The position numbers and the translations under genes were made by a program. Below are positions 35,382 through 44,753 of a stretch of 64,000 bases of DNA, in pieces. The DNA is from JANMDU01 sp043777675. Its GTDB lineage: Bacteria; Pseudomonadota; Gammaproteobacteria; Burkholderiales; Burkholderiaceae_C. The DNA lies in the NCBI GenBank assembly GCA_043777675.1, contig JAYWHR010000033.1:1-64000 (forward strand), written 5' to 3'. The notes beneath the pieces are model-generated. The model was not told the DNA's origin. It saw only the letters and a list, made by a program, of their open reading frames with translations, and did not search any database. How positions within the stretch are numbered: the stretch's first letter is position 1; the number at the start of each line of letters is the position of its first letter.

Positions 35382-36140
35382 TCAGCTGCACAAAGTGAGC
35401 TCAAATCCTGCGTCATCTGCAGCAGCAACCGGCAGCTTGTCATCGGTCAAGGGGCGAAGCAGGCGCACAGAAACTATCAGGCGATTGCCGCTGATTTCAG
35501 GTACGAGCCCCAGCTGCTCATCAATACGAAGACGCAGCAACTGAAAACTGCGGCCTTGCGGAAGATGCTGCTGGAACTGCCCAGCCACAGCCATGACTTT
35601 TTGAGCTGAACCGGTATCGCGCAAGAGCTTAAGCAAGAGGTTGACCGATTGCGCCAATGGCCAAAGCGAGCTTGCCCATCGCATCATATCCTCACGGCGG
35701 CGAGCACTACTGTGGTGCTGCCAGTGGAAATACGCCGGCAAATCAAATTCGCATGTGCCTGCTGGAATGGCGATACGGCTTCGCACACTGGTCATCCATT
35801 CATTGTCATTTAATGCTGCACCTGCTTTACCTGCCTGTGAATTGACCGCAGCAAATGCGGTTTCGATTTGGCCGATCACACCTTCAAGCACATCTGTAGC
35901 TATCCCAGGATTACCGCGAAAAGCAATCATATGCTGCTTATGCTTTTCTAGATCTTTAAGCACATCCGATTTAAGCTCAGAGCGCGCCGCTACTTCGACA
36001 ATTTCAAAGATCGTGACAAAGGCGAAATGGTGATCAAGTGCATCATCGCGCGCGAGCAAACGCCCCAGCCGTTCAAACAGGTGCTCTAGGCGCAAATACG
36101 TGCGTACACGTTCGTTGAAAGGGTATTCGTAGAGGATCAC
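35382..36140 (-). CDS. zapD: ZapD, FtsZ-bundling cell division protein
   Basis: 252 aa matching the ZapD (YacF) pattern: start ILYEYPFNERVRTYLRLEHLF, a helical N-terminal domain, then a C-terminal beta domain beginning near CEFDLPAYFHWQH. ZapD crosslinks FtsZ filaments at the division site. The start is a GTG at 36140, which gives the family's exact N-terminus. It lies between coaE and yacG as expected. Confidence 0.93.
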   Translation of the reverse strand: MILYEYPFNERVRTYLRLEHLFERLGRLLARDDALDHHFAFVTIFEIVEVAARSELKSDVLKDLEKHKQHMIAFRGNPGIATDVLEGVIGQIETAFAAVNSQAGKAGAALNDNEWMTSVRSRIAIPAGTCEFDLPAYFHWQHHSSARRREDMMRWASSLWPLAQSVNLLLKLLRDTGSAQKVMAVAGQFQQHLPQGRSFQLLRLRIDEQLGLVPEISGNRLIVSVRLLRPLTDDKLPVAAADDAGFELTLCS

Positions 36141-36183
36141 GGTGAGGGCTGATTCATCAATTAGAAGTCATCATAGTGCATGC

Positions 36184-36798
36184 TCATCCAAGCATTGCGC
36201 GTTTGATCTTATCAAGCAGCGTTAATACTTGGCTTTCCAATGCTGCCAGGCTCAAACCGTCATTAAAAAGAACAGCGTCGCAAGCAGCCAGTCTCTGGGC
36301 TCTGCTGGCCTGAGCCGCCATCACGGCATCAATCTGCGCCACAGGCCAGCGGCTGCGCTGCAGTACACGGGCAACTTGCGTTTGCGGCAGGCAATCGACG
36401 ACCCAAACGGCATCCAAGCGATTGCGCCAGCGAGAGCCACCCTCAACCAGCAGAGGTATATCCAAGACAACAATTTGCTCGTTGCTTTGCTCTGCCACTT
36501 GGATCTGTTGATTCATCTGATTGCCAATCAATGGATGCAAAATACCTTCCAGCCGTGCCTTAGCACCGAGATCGTTTAGCATGATTTGGCGCATCGCATC
36601 TCGGCTTAGGCTACCGTCTGAGGCGAATACGCCTTCTCCAAAAGCGTTGCGAAGAGCAGGCATGGCGACGCCTCCGGATTGCGTCACCCTATGCGATACG
36701 GTATCCGCGTCGATCAGATATGCGCCTTGCTTGACTAAGATCTCAGCTACTGTGCTTTTGCCACTGCCGATCCCGCCTGTTAGACCAATCTTCAACAT
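36184..36798 (-). CDS. coaE: Dephospho-CoA kinase
   Basis: 204 aa. The P-loop (GLTGGIGSGKST) is at the N-terminus, followed by DADTVSH, LDIPLLVEGG and the closing VWVVDCLPQTQVARV region typical of CoaE. It phosphorylates dephospho-CoA in the last step of coenzyme A synthesis. It is 15 bp downstream of pilD within the type IV pilus block. Confidence 0.96.
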   Translation of the reverse strand: MLKIGLTGGIGSGKSTVAEILVKQGAYLIDADTVSHRVTQSGGVAMPALRNAFGEGVFASDGSLSRDAMRQIMLNDLGAKARLEGILHPLIGNQMNQQIQVAEQSNEQIVVLDIPLLVEGGSRWRNRLDAVWVVDCLPQTQVARVLQRSRWPVAQIDAVMAAQASRAQRLAACDAVLFNDGLSLAALESQVLTLLDKIKRAMLG

Positions 36799-36813
36799 GG
36801 CTGGTGCTTCAGC

Positions 36814-37662
36814 TTAAAGCCCAAAAGCTCGCAGGATGCTAGGCGACCCGAATACCAGGCTCACAACTCCCGCACCTGCCAAAAACGGGCCAAATGGCAC
36901 GTAGCCGCCTTCTCGCAGGCTGCTGTTGAGCTTCATGGCGATGCCTACAATCGCGCCGATGACAGAAGAGAGCAAAATCATAGGAATCAACGCTTGCCAT
37001 CCAAACCATGCGCCGAGTGCCGCAAACAATTTGAAATCACCATACCCCATACCCTCTTTACCCGTGATCAGCTTAAACACCCAATACACACTCCAAAGCG
37101 AGAGATAACCAGCCACCGCGCCCCATAAGGAATTTATGAGCGTCACTTCCGTATTCCAACGCAATGCAGCTGCAATCAAACCTAACCAAATCAAGGGCAG
37201 CGTGATATCGTCCGGTAGCAAAGTGGTATCCCAGTCGATAAACGTAAGCACCACGAGGGCTGTGCAAAATGCACACCATGCCGCAGTTTGCCAACTCCAC
37301 CCCCATCGATAAGCGCAGTAAGCATAAAAGGCACCGGTAATGAGCTCAACGAATGGGTATCGCATGCTGATTTTGGCTTTGCAGTTGGAGCACTTTCCAC
37401 CCAACGCCATATAGCTAAATACAGGGATGTTTTCATACCATCGAATCTGGTGGCCACAGTGGGGGCAAGCAGATCGCGGGACGACTAAGTTGTAGGGGGT
37501 TTGCGGCGGCGTTGACTCATCGGGATGTGTGAGCTGCCGACATTCGGACATCCACTGAGACTCTAGCATCTTAGGGAGGCGATGAATCACCACATTGAGA
37601 AAACTACCGATGAACAAACCCAGCAGCGCAATTGGCGCTGCCTCAAGCCATAGCGCTGACAT
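36814..37662 (-). CDS. pilD: Type IV prepilin peptidase/N-methyltransferase
   Basis: 282 aa, polytopic. The N-terminal cytoplasmic methyltransferase domain has the four-cysteine pattern CPHC...CSNC and SMRYPFVELITG. The aspartic protease domain contains GMGYGDFKLFAALGAW with the active-site Asp, and a second Asp in FIDWDTTLLPDDITLPL. It cleaves and methylates prepilins. It starts 2 bp after the pilC stop. Confidence 0.95.
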   Translation of the reverse strand: MSALWLEAAPIALLGLFIGSFLNVVIHRLPKMLESQWMSECRQLTHPDESTPPQTPYNLVVPRSACPHCGHQIRWYENIPVFSYMALGGKCSNCKAKISMRYPFVELITGAFYAYCAYRWGWSWQTAAWCAFCTALVVLTFIDWDTTLLPDDITLPLIWLGLIAAALRWNTEVTLINSLWGAVAGYLSLWSVYWVFKLITGKEGMGYGDFKLFAALGAWFGWQALIPMILLSSVIGAIVGIAMKLNSSLREGGYVPFGPFLAGAGVVSLVFGSPSILRAFGL

Positions 37663-37664
37663 GC

Positions 37665-38888
37665 TTAAACCACTTGACCGAGCTTGAAGATCGGCAGATA
37701 CATAGACACCACAATGCCGCCAATCAGTGTGCCGAGAAAAACAATAATGATGGGCTCCATCAGGCTGGATAAGCCAGCGACCATCTCATCCACCTCGGAT
37801 TCGTAAAAGTCTGCAGCTTTACCAAGCATGTGATCGATCGAACCAGATTCCTCACCGATGGCCGTCATTTGAATGACCATAGACGGAAAGAGGTTGACGT
37901 TTTGCATGGCCACCGTCAGCGACGTACCCGTAGAGACTTCCTGCTGAATTTTGGTGGTGGCATCAGCGTAGAGCGAATTGCCTGATGCGCCGCCAACCGA
38001 ATCGAGCGCCTCTACCAATGGGACACCTGCCGCAAACATCGTGGCTAGCGTCCGCGTCCATCGGGCGATACATGATTTTTCAATCAACGCGCCGAACACA
38101 GGGACTTTCAACAAAAGACGATCCATGAATTTTTGCATGGCTTCGTTTCGTTTCCAAGCCTGCATGAAGAAATAGATACCGCCACCAATACCACCGAAGA
38201 TAAGCCACCACCACTTCACAAAATACTCGCTGACTGCCATCACAAACAATGTGGGCGCTGGTAAATCGGCGCCGAAGCTAGTAAAGACTTGCTTGAACGC
38301 TGGAATCACAAAGATCATGATCACCGCCACCACCACAAATGCCACCACCACTACCGCCGTGGGATACATCAATGCTGCCTTGATCTTTGATTTGATCGCT
38401 TCAGTTTTTTCCATGTATGTGGCCAAACGATCGAGCAAGCTCTCCAAAATACCTGCCGCCTCGCCTGCTTCCACTAAATTACAGTACAAATTATCGAAAT
38501 ACAGCGGAAATTTACGGAACGCTGAAGATAGCGACGTGCCCGTTTCCACGTCGGTGCGTACATCGTTGAGGAGTTTCGTCACGCTCGCATTGGGGTTTCC
38601 GCGGCCGACAATATCAAAGGACTGCAGCAGCGGCACACCGGCTTTCATCATGGTGGCCAGTTGGCGCGTGAAGATGGCGATATCTCTGGGCTTGATCGAT
38701 TTACCCGAGCGCATCTTGCGCTTTTTGATTTTGCCGGGAATGATGCCTTGTCGGCGCAATGCGGCCATGACTTGGTTTTCGCTCACAGCGCGCTGCTCAC
38801 CGCGCACGGTTTTGCCGCCGCGATCTTTGCCTTCCCATTCAAAGACAACTTCCTTAATATCCGATTTCTTACTTGTTGCCGTGGCCAT
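37665..38888 (-). CDS. pilC: Type IV pilus inner-membrane platform protein
   Basis: 407 aa with two repeated T2SF domains (~65-190 and ~270-395), each ending at a membrane helix (VVVVAFVVVAVIMIFVIPAF and IIIVFLGTLIGGIVVSMYLP) plus a third around 225. Motifs such as FTRQLATMMKAGVPLLQSF and WTRTLATMFAAGVPLVEAL are typical. It couples the PilB motor to pilus assembly. It lies between pilB and pilD. Confidence 0.96.
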   Translation of the reverse strand: MATATSKKSDIKEVVFEWEGKDRGGKTVRGEQRAVSENQVMAALRRQGIIPGKIKKRKMRSGKSIKPRDIAIFTRQLATMMKAGVPLLQSFDIVGRGNPNASVTKLLNDVRTDVETGTSLSSAFRKFPLYFDNLYCNLVEAGEAAGILESLLDRLATYMEKTEAIKSKIKAALMYPTAVVVVAFVVVAVIMIFVIPAFKQVFTSFGADLPAPTLFVMAVSEYFVKWWWLIFGGIGGGIYFFMQAWKRNEAMQKFMDRLLLKVPVFGALIEKSCIARWTRTLATMFAAGVPLVEALDSVGGASGNSLYADATTKIQQEVSTGTSLTVAMQNVNLFPSMVIQMTAIGEESGSIDHMLGKAADFYESEVDEMVAGLSSLMEPIIIVFLGTLIGGIVVSMYLPIFKLGQVV

Positions 38889-38921
38889 TAGCTTCTCCGT
38901 CTCGAATTGCTCGTGCTACCG

Positions 38922-40661
38922 TCATTCATTCGTCACAGCAATGACTTCTTCGAGCGAAGTCATGCCGATCTTGACCTTTTGCAAGGCCGATTGCCGCAGG
39001 CTGCGCACATCATCTTTCAACGCCTGCGCAGCAATATCCATGGCGCTGGCGTCTGCCAAAATCAATCGCTGTATCTCATCAGTAATTGGCATCACCTGGT
39101 AGATGCCAACACGGCCTTTATAGCCGTTGTTGCACATAGAGCAACCCATGGGTTTGTAGGGCGTCCAGCTGCCATCGATATCTTCCTCTTTGAATCCAGC
39201 CTGTATCAAATTCTCTTGAGGAATATCCGCTGGCTGTTTGCAGTTAGGGCAAAGGCGGCGAGCCAAACGCTGCGCGGTGATCAAAATAACACTGGATGCA
39301 ATATTGAAGGGCGCGATCCCCATGTTTCGCATACGCGTGAGGGTTGTGGGCGCATCATTGGTGTGCAAGGTCGATAGCACCAAGTGACCGGTTTGCGCCG
39401 CTTTGATCGCGATATCTGCAGTCTCCAAATCACGAATCTCACCGACCATGATGACATCAGGATCTTGACGGAGGAAAGATTTAAGGGCAACGGCAAAGGT
39501 CAAACCCGCACGATCGTTGACGTTAACCTGATTGACACCGGGTAAGTTGATCTCGCAAGGATCTTCGGCCGTGGCAATATTCACGCCCGGCTTATTCATC
39601 AGGTTCAAACAGGTATACAGCGATACGGTTTTTCCTGATCCTGTTGGTCCGGTGACCAAAATCATGCCGTAAGGTCGGCTGATGGCTTCAAGAATACGTG
39701 CTTTCTCGATCTGCTCGTAGCCCAAGGCCTCAATACCTAGCTTCGCACTAGACGGATCCAAAATACGGATCACTATTTTCTCGCCAAACATCGTCGGCAA
39801 AGTACTTACACGAAAATCAATGACACGATCCGCACCCACCTTGAGCTTCATGCGGCCATCTTGAGGCACGCGCTTCTCGGAAATATCGAGCCGAGAAATC
39901 ACTTTGATGCGCGAAGCTAGCTTGTCTTTGATCGACACCGGTGGCGATGCAATCTCCCGGAGCTCACCATCAATACGAAAACGCACCCGATAGGTGTGCT
40001 CATACGGCTCGAAGTGCAAATCAGAAGCTCGCATGCCATAGGCATCGAGCAACATCTTTTGCAAAAATTTAACGACGGGAGCATCTTCAACATCGGTGGC
40101 AGCCTCATCTTGCTCAACAGTGACGGCCTCCATGGTGGCATCGTCAAATTCGAAGTCACCGGGTGCACCAATAATCGAGTCTAAGGCTTCAGACGTCGAA
40201 ACTGAAGCGGCTTCAACCAGTTTGGAAAGCTTGTCGTACTCTGCAATCACCCAATCTGCCCCCGATTGGGTGGCAAACTTAATTTTTTCGGCAGTGGTTT
40301 GATCTGATGGATCTGCAGTAGCAATGATCAAGCGGTTATTGCGCTTGGCCAAAACCACCACACGCAGGCTATGGCAGAGCTTAGGATCAAGCAAACCCTT
40401 GGGTAACCGCTGCACATCGACAGCATCTAGATCAATCAATGGCGAGGCAAATGCCGCAGACATCGTGTGCGCCAAGTCGACGGCGGAAATCGCGCCCGAT
40501 TGGATCAGCTCGGCAATAAAACTATTTTTACTGATGAGTGATTTGCGAAAGGCTTCTTCCGCCTTCTTTTGCTCAAGCTTCCCTGCGATGACCAAAGCAC
40601 GTGCTGTGCCTGGCAATGCAACGGTCGAAGAAATATTTAGCGATGAATCGACAACGGCCAT
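38922..40661 (-). CDS. pilB: Type IV pilus assembly ATPase
   Basis: 579 aa. The N-terminal MshE-N-like domain precedes the secretion ATPase core with Walker A GPTGSGKT, an Asp box (TAEDPCEINLPGVNQV), Walker B VIMVGEIRDLETAD and the His box (LVLSTLHTNDAP). A tetracysteine zinc site (CPNC, CSMC) follows. It powers pilus extension and is the first gene of the pilBCD-coaE-zapD-yacG group. The 288 bp upstream, to ispB, show no gene. Confidence 0.97.
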   Translation of the reverse strand: MAVVDSSLNISSTVALPGTARALVIAGKLEQKKAEEAFRKSLISKNSFIAELIQSGAISAVDLAHTMSAAFASPLIDLDAVDVQRLPKGLLDPKLCHSLRVVVLAKRNNRLIIATADPSDQTTAEKIKFATQSGADWVIAEYDKLSKLVEAASVSTSEALDSIIGAPGDFEFDDATMEAVTVEQDEAATDVEDAPVVKFLQKMLLDAYGMRASDLHFEPYEHTYRVRFRIDGELREIASPPVSIKDKLASRIKVISRLDISEKRVPQDGRMKLKVGADRVIDFRVSTLPTMFGEKIVIRILDPSSAKLGIEALGYEQIEKARILEAISRPYGMILVTGPTGSGKTVSLYTCLNLMNKPGVNIATAEDPCEINLPGVNQVNVNDRAGLTFAVALKSFLRQDPDVIMVGEIRDLETADIAIKAAQTGHLVLSTLHTNDAPTTLTRMRNMGIAPFNIASSVILITAQRLARRLCPNCKQPADIPQENLIQAGFKEEDIDGSWTPYKPMGCSMCNNGYKGRVGIYQVMPITDEIQRLILADASAMDIAAQALKDDVRSLRQSALQKVKIGMTSLEEVIAVTNE

Positions 40662-40949
40662 AATAAGGAAATGCTACTCAGTTCTGCCTAGAATGCAGAC
40701 AGCTGATCGAGGATATGTGTTCTAGAGAATACACCACATAGCACCCAAGTCCAACATTGATGCGGCAAACTCACGAAAAACGGACTCGGAAACCACACAT
40801 TGGCAGCTCATATTAAGCAAAATGACTGACTGCAATCGAAATCATTCGCTTGACACCTCCCTAGGCTACATCACAAGACGGCACCTTATTTAACTAGGCG
40901 ACGCTCCGACTTTTAAGCAGCATTCATCGGCGCTGCGTTGAGCAGATTT

Positions 40950-41957
40950 TCAGATCATGCGGGCGATGGATTGCTCGGCTAATTTTAATAAGGCTTGCTT
41001 ATAAACTGAGTCGGGCAAAGGCTGCAATGCCGCAATGGCACGCTGGCTTTCCAGCTCTGCGGCGCAATGAGTTGCTTGCAAAGCTTGGGTGCTGTTGATT
41101 ACGGCCATGATCGACTGCAACTGATGCTGCAGTCGATCAGCATCAGGCTGCTCAATGGCTTGCCGTATCAAGGCTGCATCTGCGCTACTGGCTCGTTGCA
41201 TGGCGATGATCAATGGCAAGGTGACTTTACCCTCTCGCAAGTCATCACCCAAATTCTTGCCCATCCGCGTCACATCACCTCCGTAATCCAGCGCGTCATC
41301 AATCACTTGGAAAGCCGTACCCAAAGCCTGGCCATAGGTTGCACAAGCATGCTCCGTTTGAGCATCACTGCCCGCCAAAATAGCCGCTAATCGCGAGCTG
41401 GCTTCAAACAACTTCGCTGTTTTGGAACGAATGACGCGCAAGTAGCCGGCTTCGTCCAGTGTTGCGTCATGCATATTCATGAGTTGGAGAACTTCCCCCT
41501 CTGCGATGACATTGGTGGCTTCAGCGAGAATCGACATCACACGCATCGAGCCACACTCCACCATCATTTGAAAAGCGCGCGAATATAAAAAATCGCCTAC
41601 CAACACGCTTGCTGAGTTACCAAATGATTCGTTGGCTGTCGGCCTGCCGCGCCGCAGGGTAGATTCATCCACGACATCATCGTGTAGCAAAGTTGCCGTG
41701 TGGATGAATTCGACCACAGCAGCGAGTTGGTATTTTTGCTGCTGTGTATAGCCGAGCGCACCGCTCATGAGCAAGAGCAGCACCGGGCGCAGACGCTTTC
41801 CGCCTGCCGAGATGATGTAGTTGGTGATTTGACTGACCAGCGGTACATCTGTGGATAACCGCTTAGAAATCACGGCATCAACAATGACCATCTCTTCAGC
41901 TACCAACGCAGCAAAAGGGTCAACAGGGGCTAAGGGGGACTGCGTAGAAATTAGCAA
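40950..41957 (-). CDS. ispB: Polyprenyl (octaprenyl) diphosphate synthase
   Basis: 335 aa with both Asp-rich motifs of long-chain trans-prenyltransferases: DDVVDESTLRRGRPT and DDALDYGG, plus GGKRLRPVLLLL. It makes the side chain of ubiquinone. The small residue context near the first motif fits a C40-type enzyme. The start is a TTG at 41957; a later ATG (codon 23) is possible but would trim the first helix. Confidence 0.92.
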   Translation of the reverse strand: MLISTQSPLAPVDPFAALVAEEMVIVDAVISKRLSTDVPLVSQITNYIISAGGKRLRPVLLLLMSGALGYTQQQKYQLAAVVEFIHTATLLHDDVVDESTLRRGRPTANESFGNSASVLVGDFLYSRAFQMMVECGSMRVMSILAEATNVIAEGEVLQLMNMHDATLDEAGYLRVIRSKTAKLFEASSRLAAILAGSDAQTEHACATYGQALGTAFQVIDDALDYGGDVTRMGKNLGDDLREGKVTLPLIIAMQRASSADAALIRQAIEQPDADRLQHQLQSIMAVINSTQALQATHCAAELESQRAIAALQPLPDSVYKQALLKLAEQSIARMI

Positions 41958-42327
41958 AACTTAAAAACCTAAGCAAGAAATAATCGCATCTGCTTTGTGC
42001 TGCGGATCGCCAAGTTTAAGCCAAGCGCTTCAGTGGCGTGGATTTTATGAATCGTTTGACTGCTGAAATTTAAGTGGGCCTAAGCTCTTGATGGCTTGAT
42101 ACCGCCAAGGCTGAACTGCATGCTACGCTTTTTTGAAAATAAGCCAACACCCGGGCTATAATTATGGGTTGTGCGCAGGGAACTCGAGTGCTCTGAGTGC
42201 AATCCGCTGGTTCGCAAATTTTCATATGTGCGGGCATGGCATCCGTCAAAGTGCAAGAAGCTCATGTGGTTTTCGCACAATGGCAATTTCCGGAAATTGT
42301 TTTCTTACATCCTAAAAGGACTATCTA
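41958..42327. other. 370-bp region between ispB and the lipoprotein gene
   Basis: No gene is visible. It contains the strong promoter at 42133-42162 and the roughly 160-nt leader of the lipoprotein mRNA. Confidence 0.6.
42133..42162 (+). promoter_or_regulatory. Sigma70-type promoter of the Ala-rich lipoprotein
   Basis: -35 TTGAAA (42133-42138), 18-bp spacer, -10 TATAAT (42157-42162, perfect). Transcription from about 42169 would give an unusually long leader of roughly 160 nt before the ATG at 42328. Confidence 0.65.
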
Positions 42328-42726
42328 ATGAAAAAGACCCTCGTTTTGGCCTCTTTGATGGCTGCTGTTGCTTTGGCTGCTTGCGGCAAGAAGCCTGAGG
42401 CTGCTGCTCCTGCACCCGCTCCCGCCGTTGTTGCACCTGCACCAGCGCCTACCCCAGTGGCTGATGCTGCTGCTGGTGCCGCTTCTGCTGCTGCTGGCGC
42501 CGCTTCTGCTGCTGCTGGTGCCGCTACCGCAGCAGGCGCTGCTGCTGGCGTAGCCGCTGGTGCTGCTACCGATGCGGCCAAAGCTGCTGCTGGCGCTGCC
42601 GCCGGTGCTGCTGCTGACGCGGCCAAAGGTGCTGTAGCTGCTGGCGCTGGTGCTGCTGATGCGGCTAAAGCTGCCGCCGGTGCTGCTGCTGACGCTGCTA
42701 AGAAGGCTGTAGAGCCAAAGAAATAA
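42328..42726 (+). CDS. Alanine-rich small lipoprotein
   Basis: 132 aa. A signal peptide with lipobox (VALAAC, Cys at about 19) is followed by a Pro/Ala stretch and repeated Ala-Gly units interspersed with DAAK (heptad-like, helical). The tail AADAAKKAVEPKK is basic. It resembles small abundant envelope lipoproteins, perhaps peptidoglycan-associated through the terminal lysines; this is inference. It has a strong promoter and its own terminator, suggesting high monocistronic expression. Confidence 0.8.
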   Translation: MKKTLVLASLMAAVALAACGKKPEAAAPAPAPAVVAPAPAPTPVADAAAGAASAAAGAASAAAGAATAAGAAAGVAAGAATDAAKAAAGAAAGAAADAAKGAVAAGAGAADAAKAAAGAAADAAKKAVEPKK

Positions 42727-42749
42727 TCTTCACAGATTTTTTTCTCATG

Positions 42750-42775
42750 AAAAAAGCGCCCTAGGGCGCTTTTTT
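42750..42775. terminator. Bidirectional terminator after the lipoprotein gene
   Basis: Perfect palindromic stem AGCGCCC/GGGCGCT with A and T runs, between the convergent lipoprotein and BI-1 genes. Confidence 0.93.
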
Positions 42776-42796
42776 CATGCCTTCAAGAAACGCAGA

Positions 42797-43483
42797 TTAG
42801 TCTCGCTCGCCACCAAAGATGCCCAGCAGAGCCAGCAAGCTCTGAAAGACATTGAATATATCCATATACAGAGCCAGCGTAGCGCTGATGTAGTTGGTCT
42901 CTCCACCATCAATGATTTGCTTCAGATCGTAGAGCATATAAGCAGAAAAGATACCAATACACATCACGCTGATCACAGCCATGCCGATGGTCGAGCCGAT
43001 GAAAACGTTGATGATGCCGCCCACGAGTACAGCTAAAGCACCAACAAACAGCCACTTACCCATTCCTGACAGGTCACGCTTAATCACACTCGCAAGCGAA
43101 GCCATCACGAAGAAGATACCTGCTGTGCCGGCAAAGGCTGTCATGATCAACTCACCGCCATTTTTGAAGCCTAACACCATCGCTAACATGCGCGAAAGCA
43201 TCAAACCCATAAAGAACGTAAACGCTAACAAAACAGGCACGCCAGCTGCCGAGTTTTTGGTCTTCTCGATGGCATACATAAAGCCGAAAGCACCGCCTAA
43301 AAAGACGATCACCCCCATAAAACCGGTCAGCCCTTTGGTAATTCCGGTTGACACACCCAACCAAGCACCCAACACTGTTGGTAAAAGGCTAAGTGCAAGC
43401 AGCCAATACGTATTGCGGAGCACACGGTTGCGCTCAGCACCTCCCAAAATAGCACCATGATTCAAAACAATGGGATCGCTCAT
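42797..43483 (-). CDS. Bax inhibitor-1/YccA family membrane protein
   Basis: 228 aa with seven membrane helices in the BI-1 arrangement, starting after NRVLRNTYWLLALSL and ending with the family's C-terminal YMDIFNVFQSLLALLGIFGG. YccA in E. coli modulates FtsH; the role here is assumed similar at best. The start is the ATG at 43483 with AGGAG 7 nt upstream. Confidence 0.93.
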   Translation of the reverse strand: MSDPIVLNHGAILGGAERNRVLRNTYWLLALSLLPTVLGAWLGVSTGITKGLTGFMGVIVFLGGAFGFMYAIEKTKNSAAGVPVLLAFTFFMGLMLSRMLAMVLGFKNGGELIMTAFAGTAGIFFVMASLASVIKRDLSGMGKWLFVGALAVLVGGIINVFIGSTIGMAVISVMCIGIFSAYMLYDLKQIIDGGETNYISATLALYMDIFNVFQSLLALLGIFGGERD

Positions 43484-43670
43484 CAAATTTCTCCTATCTT
43501 ACTGCTATGAAATTCGCAGTGTGCGCTTATTCTAGGGGAAATCAATCTAAACGTTCAGGCACTGTTTTTTCCTACTATTTGTATGGATTCTTTTGACTTC
43601 CCGGGTCAATTCGGAACGCTGACAGCAGTTAAGCTACATCGTTTGTAATTTTTTCAATACTGGAACCTCC

Positions 43671-44078
43671 ATGAAAACCAAATCGACGCTTGAAGCTGCT
43701 GATGTAAAAACTATTTTGGCAGCTGCAGAAAAGGAAGCACTTGCTAACAATTGGGCTGTGACGATAGCCGTGGTCGATGATGGTGGCCATTTGCTCGGTT
43801 TGCAGCGCTTGGATGGTGTTGCAGCAATCTCCTCCCATATTGCGCCCGCCAAAGCACAAACCGCTGCGCTCGGCCGTCGCGAAAGCAAAATCTACGAAGA
43901 CATCATTAACCAAGGTCGTACGAGTTTCTTGAGTGCGCCATTGCTGCATGGCATGCTTGAAGGCGGTGTGCCCATTGTGAAAGATGGACAAGTGATAGGC
44001 GCAGTTGGTGTCAGTGGCGTGAAATCAAGCGAAGATGCTCAAATCGCCAAAGCGGGTATTGCTGCTTTGGCAATTTGA
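43671..44078 (+). CDS. GlcG/HbpS family protein
   Basis: 135 aa with the GlcG/HbpS pattern: AEKEALANNWAVTIAVVDDGGHLLGLQRLDG, AKAQTAALGRRES and the glycine-rich GGVPIVKDGQVIGAVGVSG. The family forms octamers, and some members bind heme or cobalamin derivatives. No signal peptide is present, so it should be cytoplasmic. It stands alone between divergent and downstream genes. Confidence 0.88.
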   Translation: MKTKSTLEAADVKTILAAAEKEALANNWAVTIAVVDDGGHLLGLQRLDGVAAISSHIAPAKAQTAALGRRESKIYEDIINQGRTSFLSAPLLHGMLEGGVPIVKDGQVIGAVGVSGVKSSEDAQIAKAGIAALAI

Positions 44079-44237
44079 TGCAACTACTGGATTGTTGACC
44101 ACTCTCCAATTTGTCGGCTCATTGATAAGCGTGCACAAATTCACACTGCGCGGGCAAGTAAACCACGCCACGGGCGGCACGCTTGCTGAGATAACAATTC
44201 CACAGCACAATGCATGTTTTCTAAAAGGAGTCAGATC

Positions 44238-44669
44238 ATGGGTTTACTCGATAGCGTACTAGGCGCAGTGATGGGTGGCACGCAGCAAAGCGGCGGCGCT
44301 GGTGGCAATCTTGGCGCGTTGCTTCCAGTCATCACAAGCATGTTGAGCAATGATGGCCAGCAGGGTGGTCTAGGTGGTTTGATGGATAAATTCAACCAGG
44401 CCGGCATGGGTGATGTGATTGGTTCATGGGTTGGTAAGGGCGAAAACGCGCCCATCAGCGGTGACCAACTCTCCCAAGTGCTTGGCTCGGGCGCAATCGG
44501 TGATATCGCGGCCAAGCTTGGTATGAGCAATGGCGAAGCTGGGGGAGCACTCGCCCAAATGCTCCCAGGCATTATCGACAAACTCACGCCGCAAGGCCAA
44601 GCGCCCGAAGGTGGCTTGGGCGGAGCAGGTGATTTAATGGGAATGCTTGGTAAGATGCTACAAAAATAA
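44238..44669 (+). CDS. YidB-like (DUF937) protein
   Basis: 143 aa beginning MGLLDSVLGAVMGG, with glycine-rich loops and the family's central helical repeats (GDVIGSWVGKGENAPISGDQL, LGSGAIGDIAAKLGMS). DUF937 proteins are of unknown function. ATG at 44238 has AAGGAG 7 nt upstream. The last codons and stop fall inside a dispersed-repeat copy, and a terminator follows. Confidence 0.85.
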   Translation: MGLLDSVLGAVMGGTQQSGGAGGNLGALLPVITSMLSNDGQQGGLGGLMDKFNQAGMGDVIGSWVGKGENAPISGDQLSQVLGSGAIGDIAAKLGMSNGEAGGALAQMLPGIIDKLTPQGQAPEGGLGGAGDLMGMLGKMLQK

Positions 44670-44699
44670 TAGCATATCTCATAGATTTGCTGCCGGCGA
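44657..44699 (+). repeat. Dispersed 43-bp repeat, copy 10 (yidB 3' end)
   Basis: GCTAC-N7-ATAGC, 19 nt, CCGGCGA. The copy supplies the last yidB codons and its TAA stop; its tail merges with the terminator. Confidence 0.8.
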
Positions 44700-44737
44700 A
44701 GGCCTGTTTTCGTATGAAAATAGGCCTTCCTTTTTAG
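44698..44737 (+). terminator. Terminator after yidB
   Basis: Stem GAAGGCCTGTTTTC/GAAAATAGGCCTTC with one mismatch or G-U pair and a short loop, then C-T5. It lies 28 bp after the yidB stop. Confidence 0.85.
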
Positions 44738-44753
44738 ATTTTTGGCTTTCATC

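Noticed and set aside
42460..42710. Apparent tandem DNA repeats in the lipoprotein gene
   Set aside because: The periodicity comes from Ala/Gly/Asp/Lys codon patterns with varying wobble bases, not from exact repeat units.
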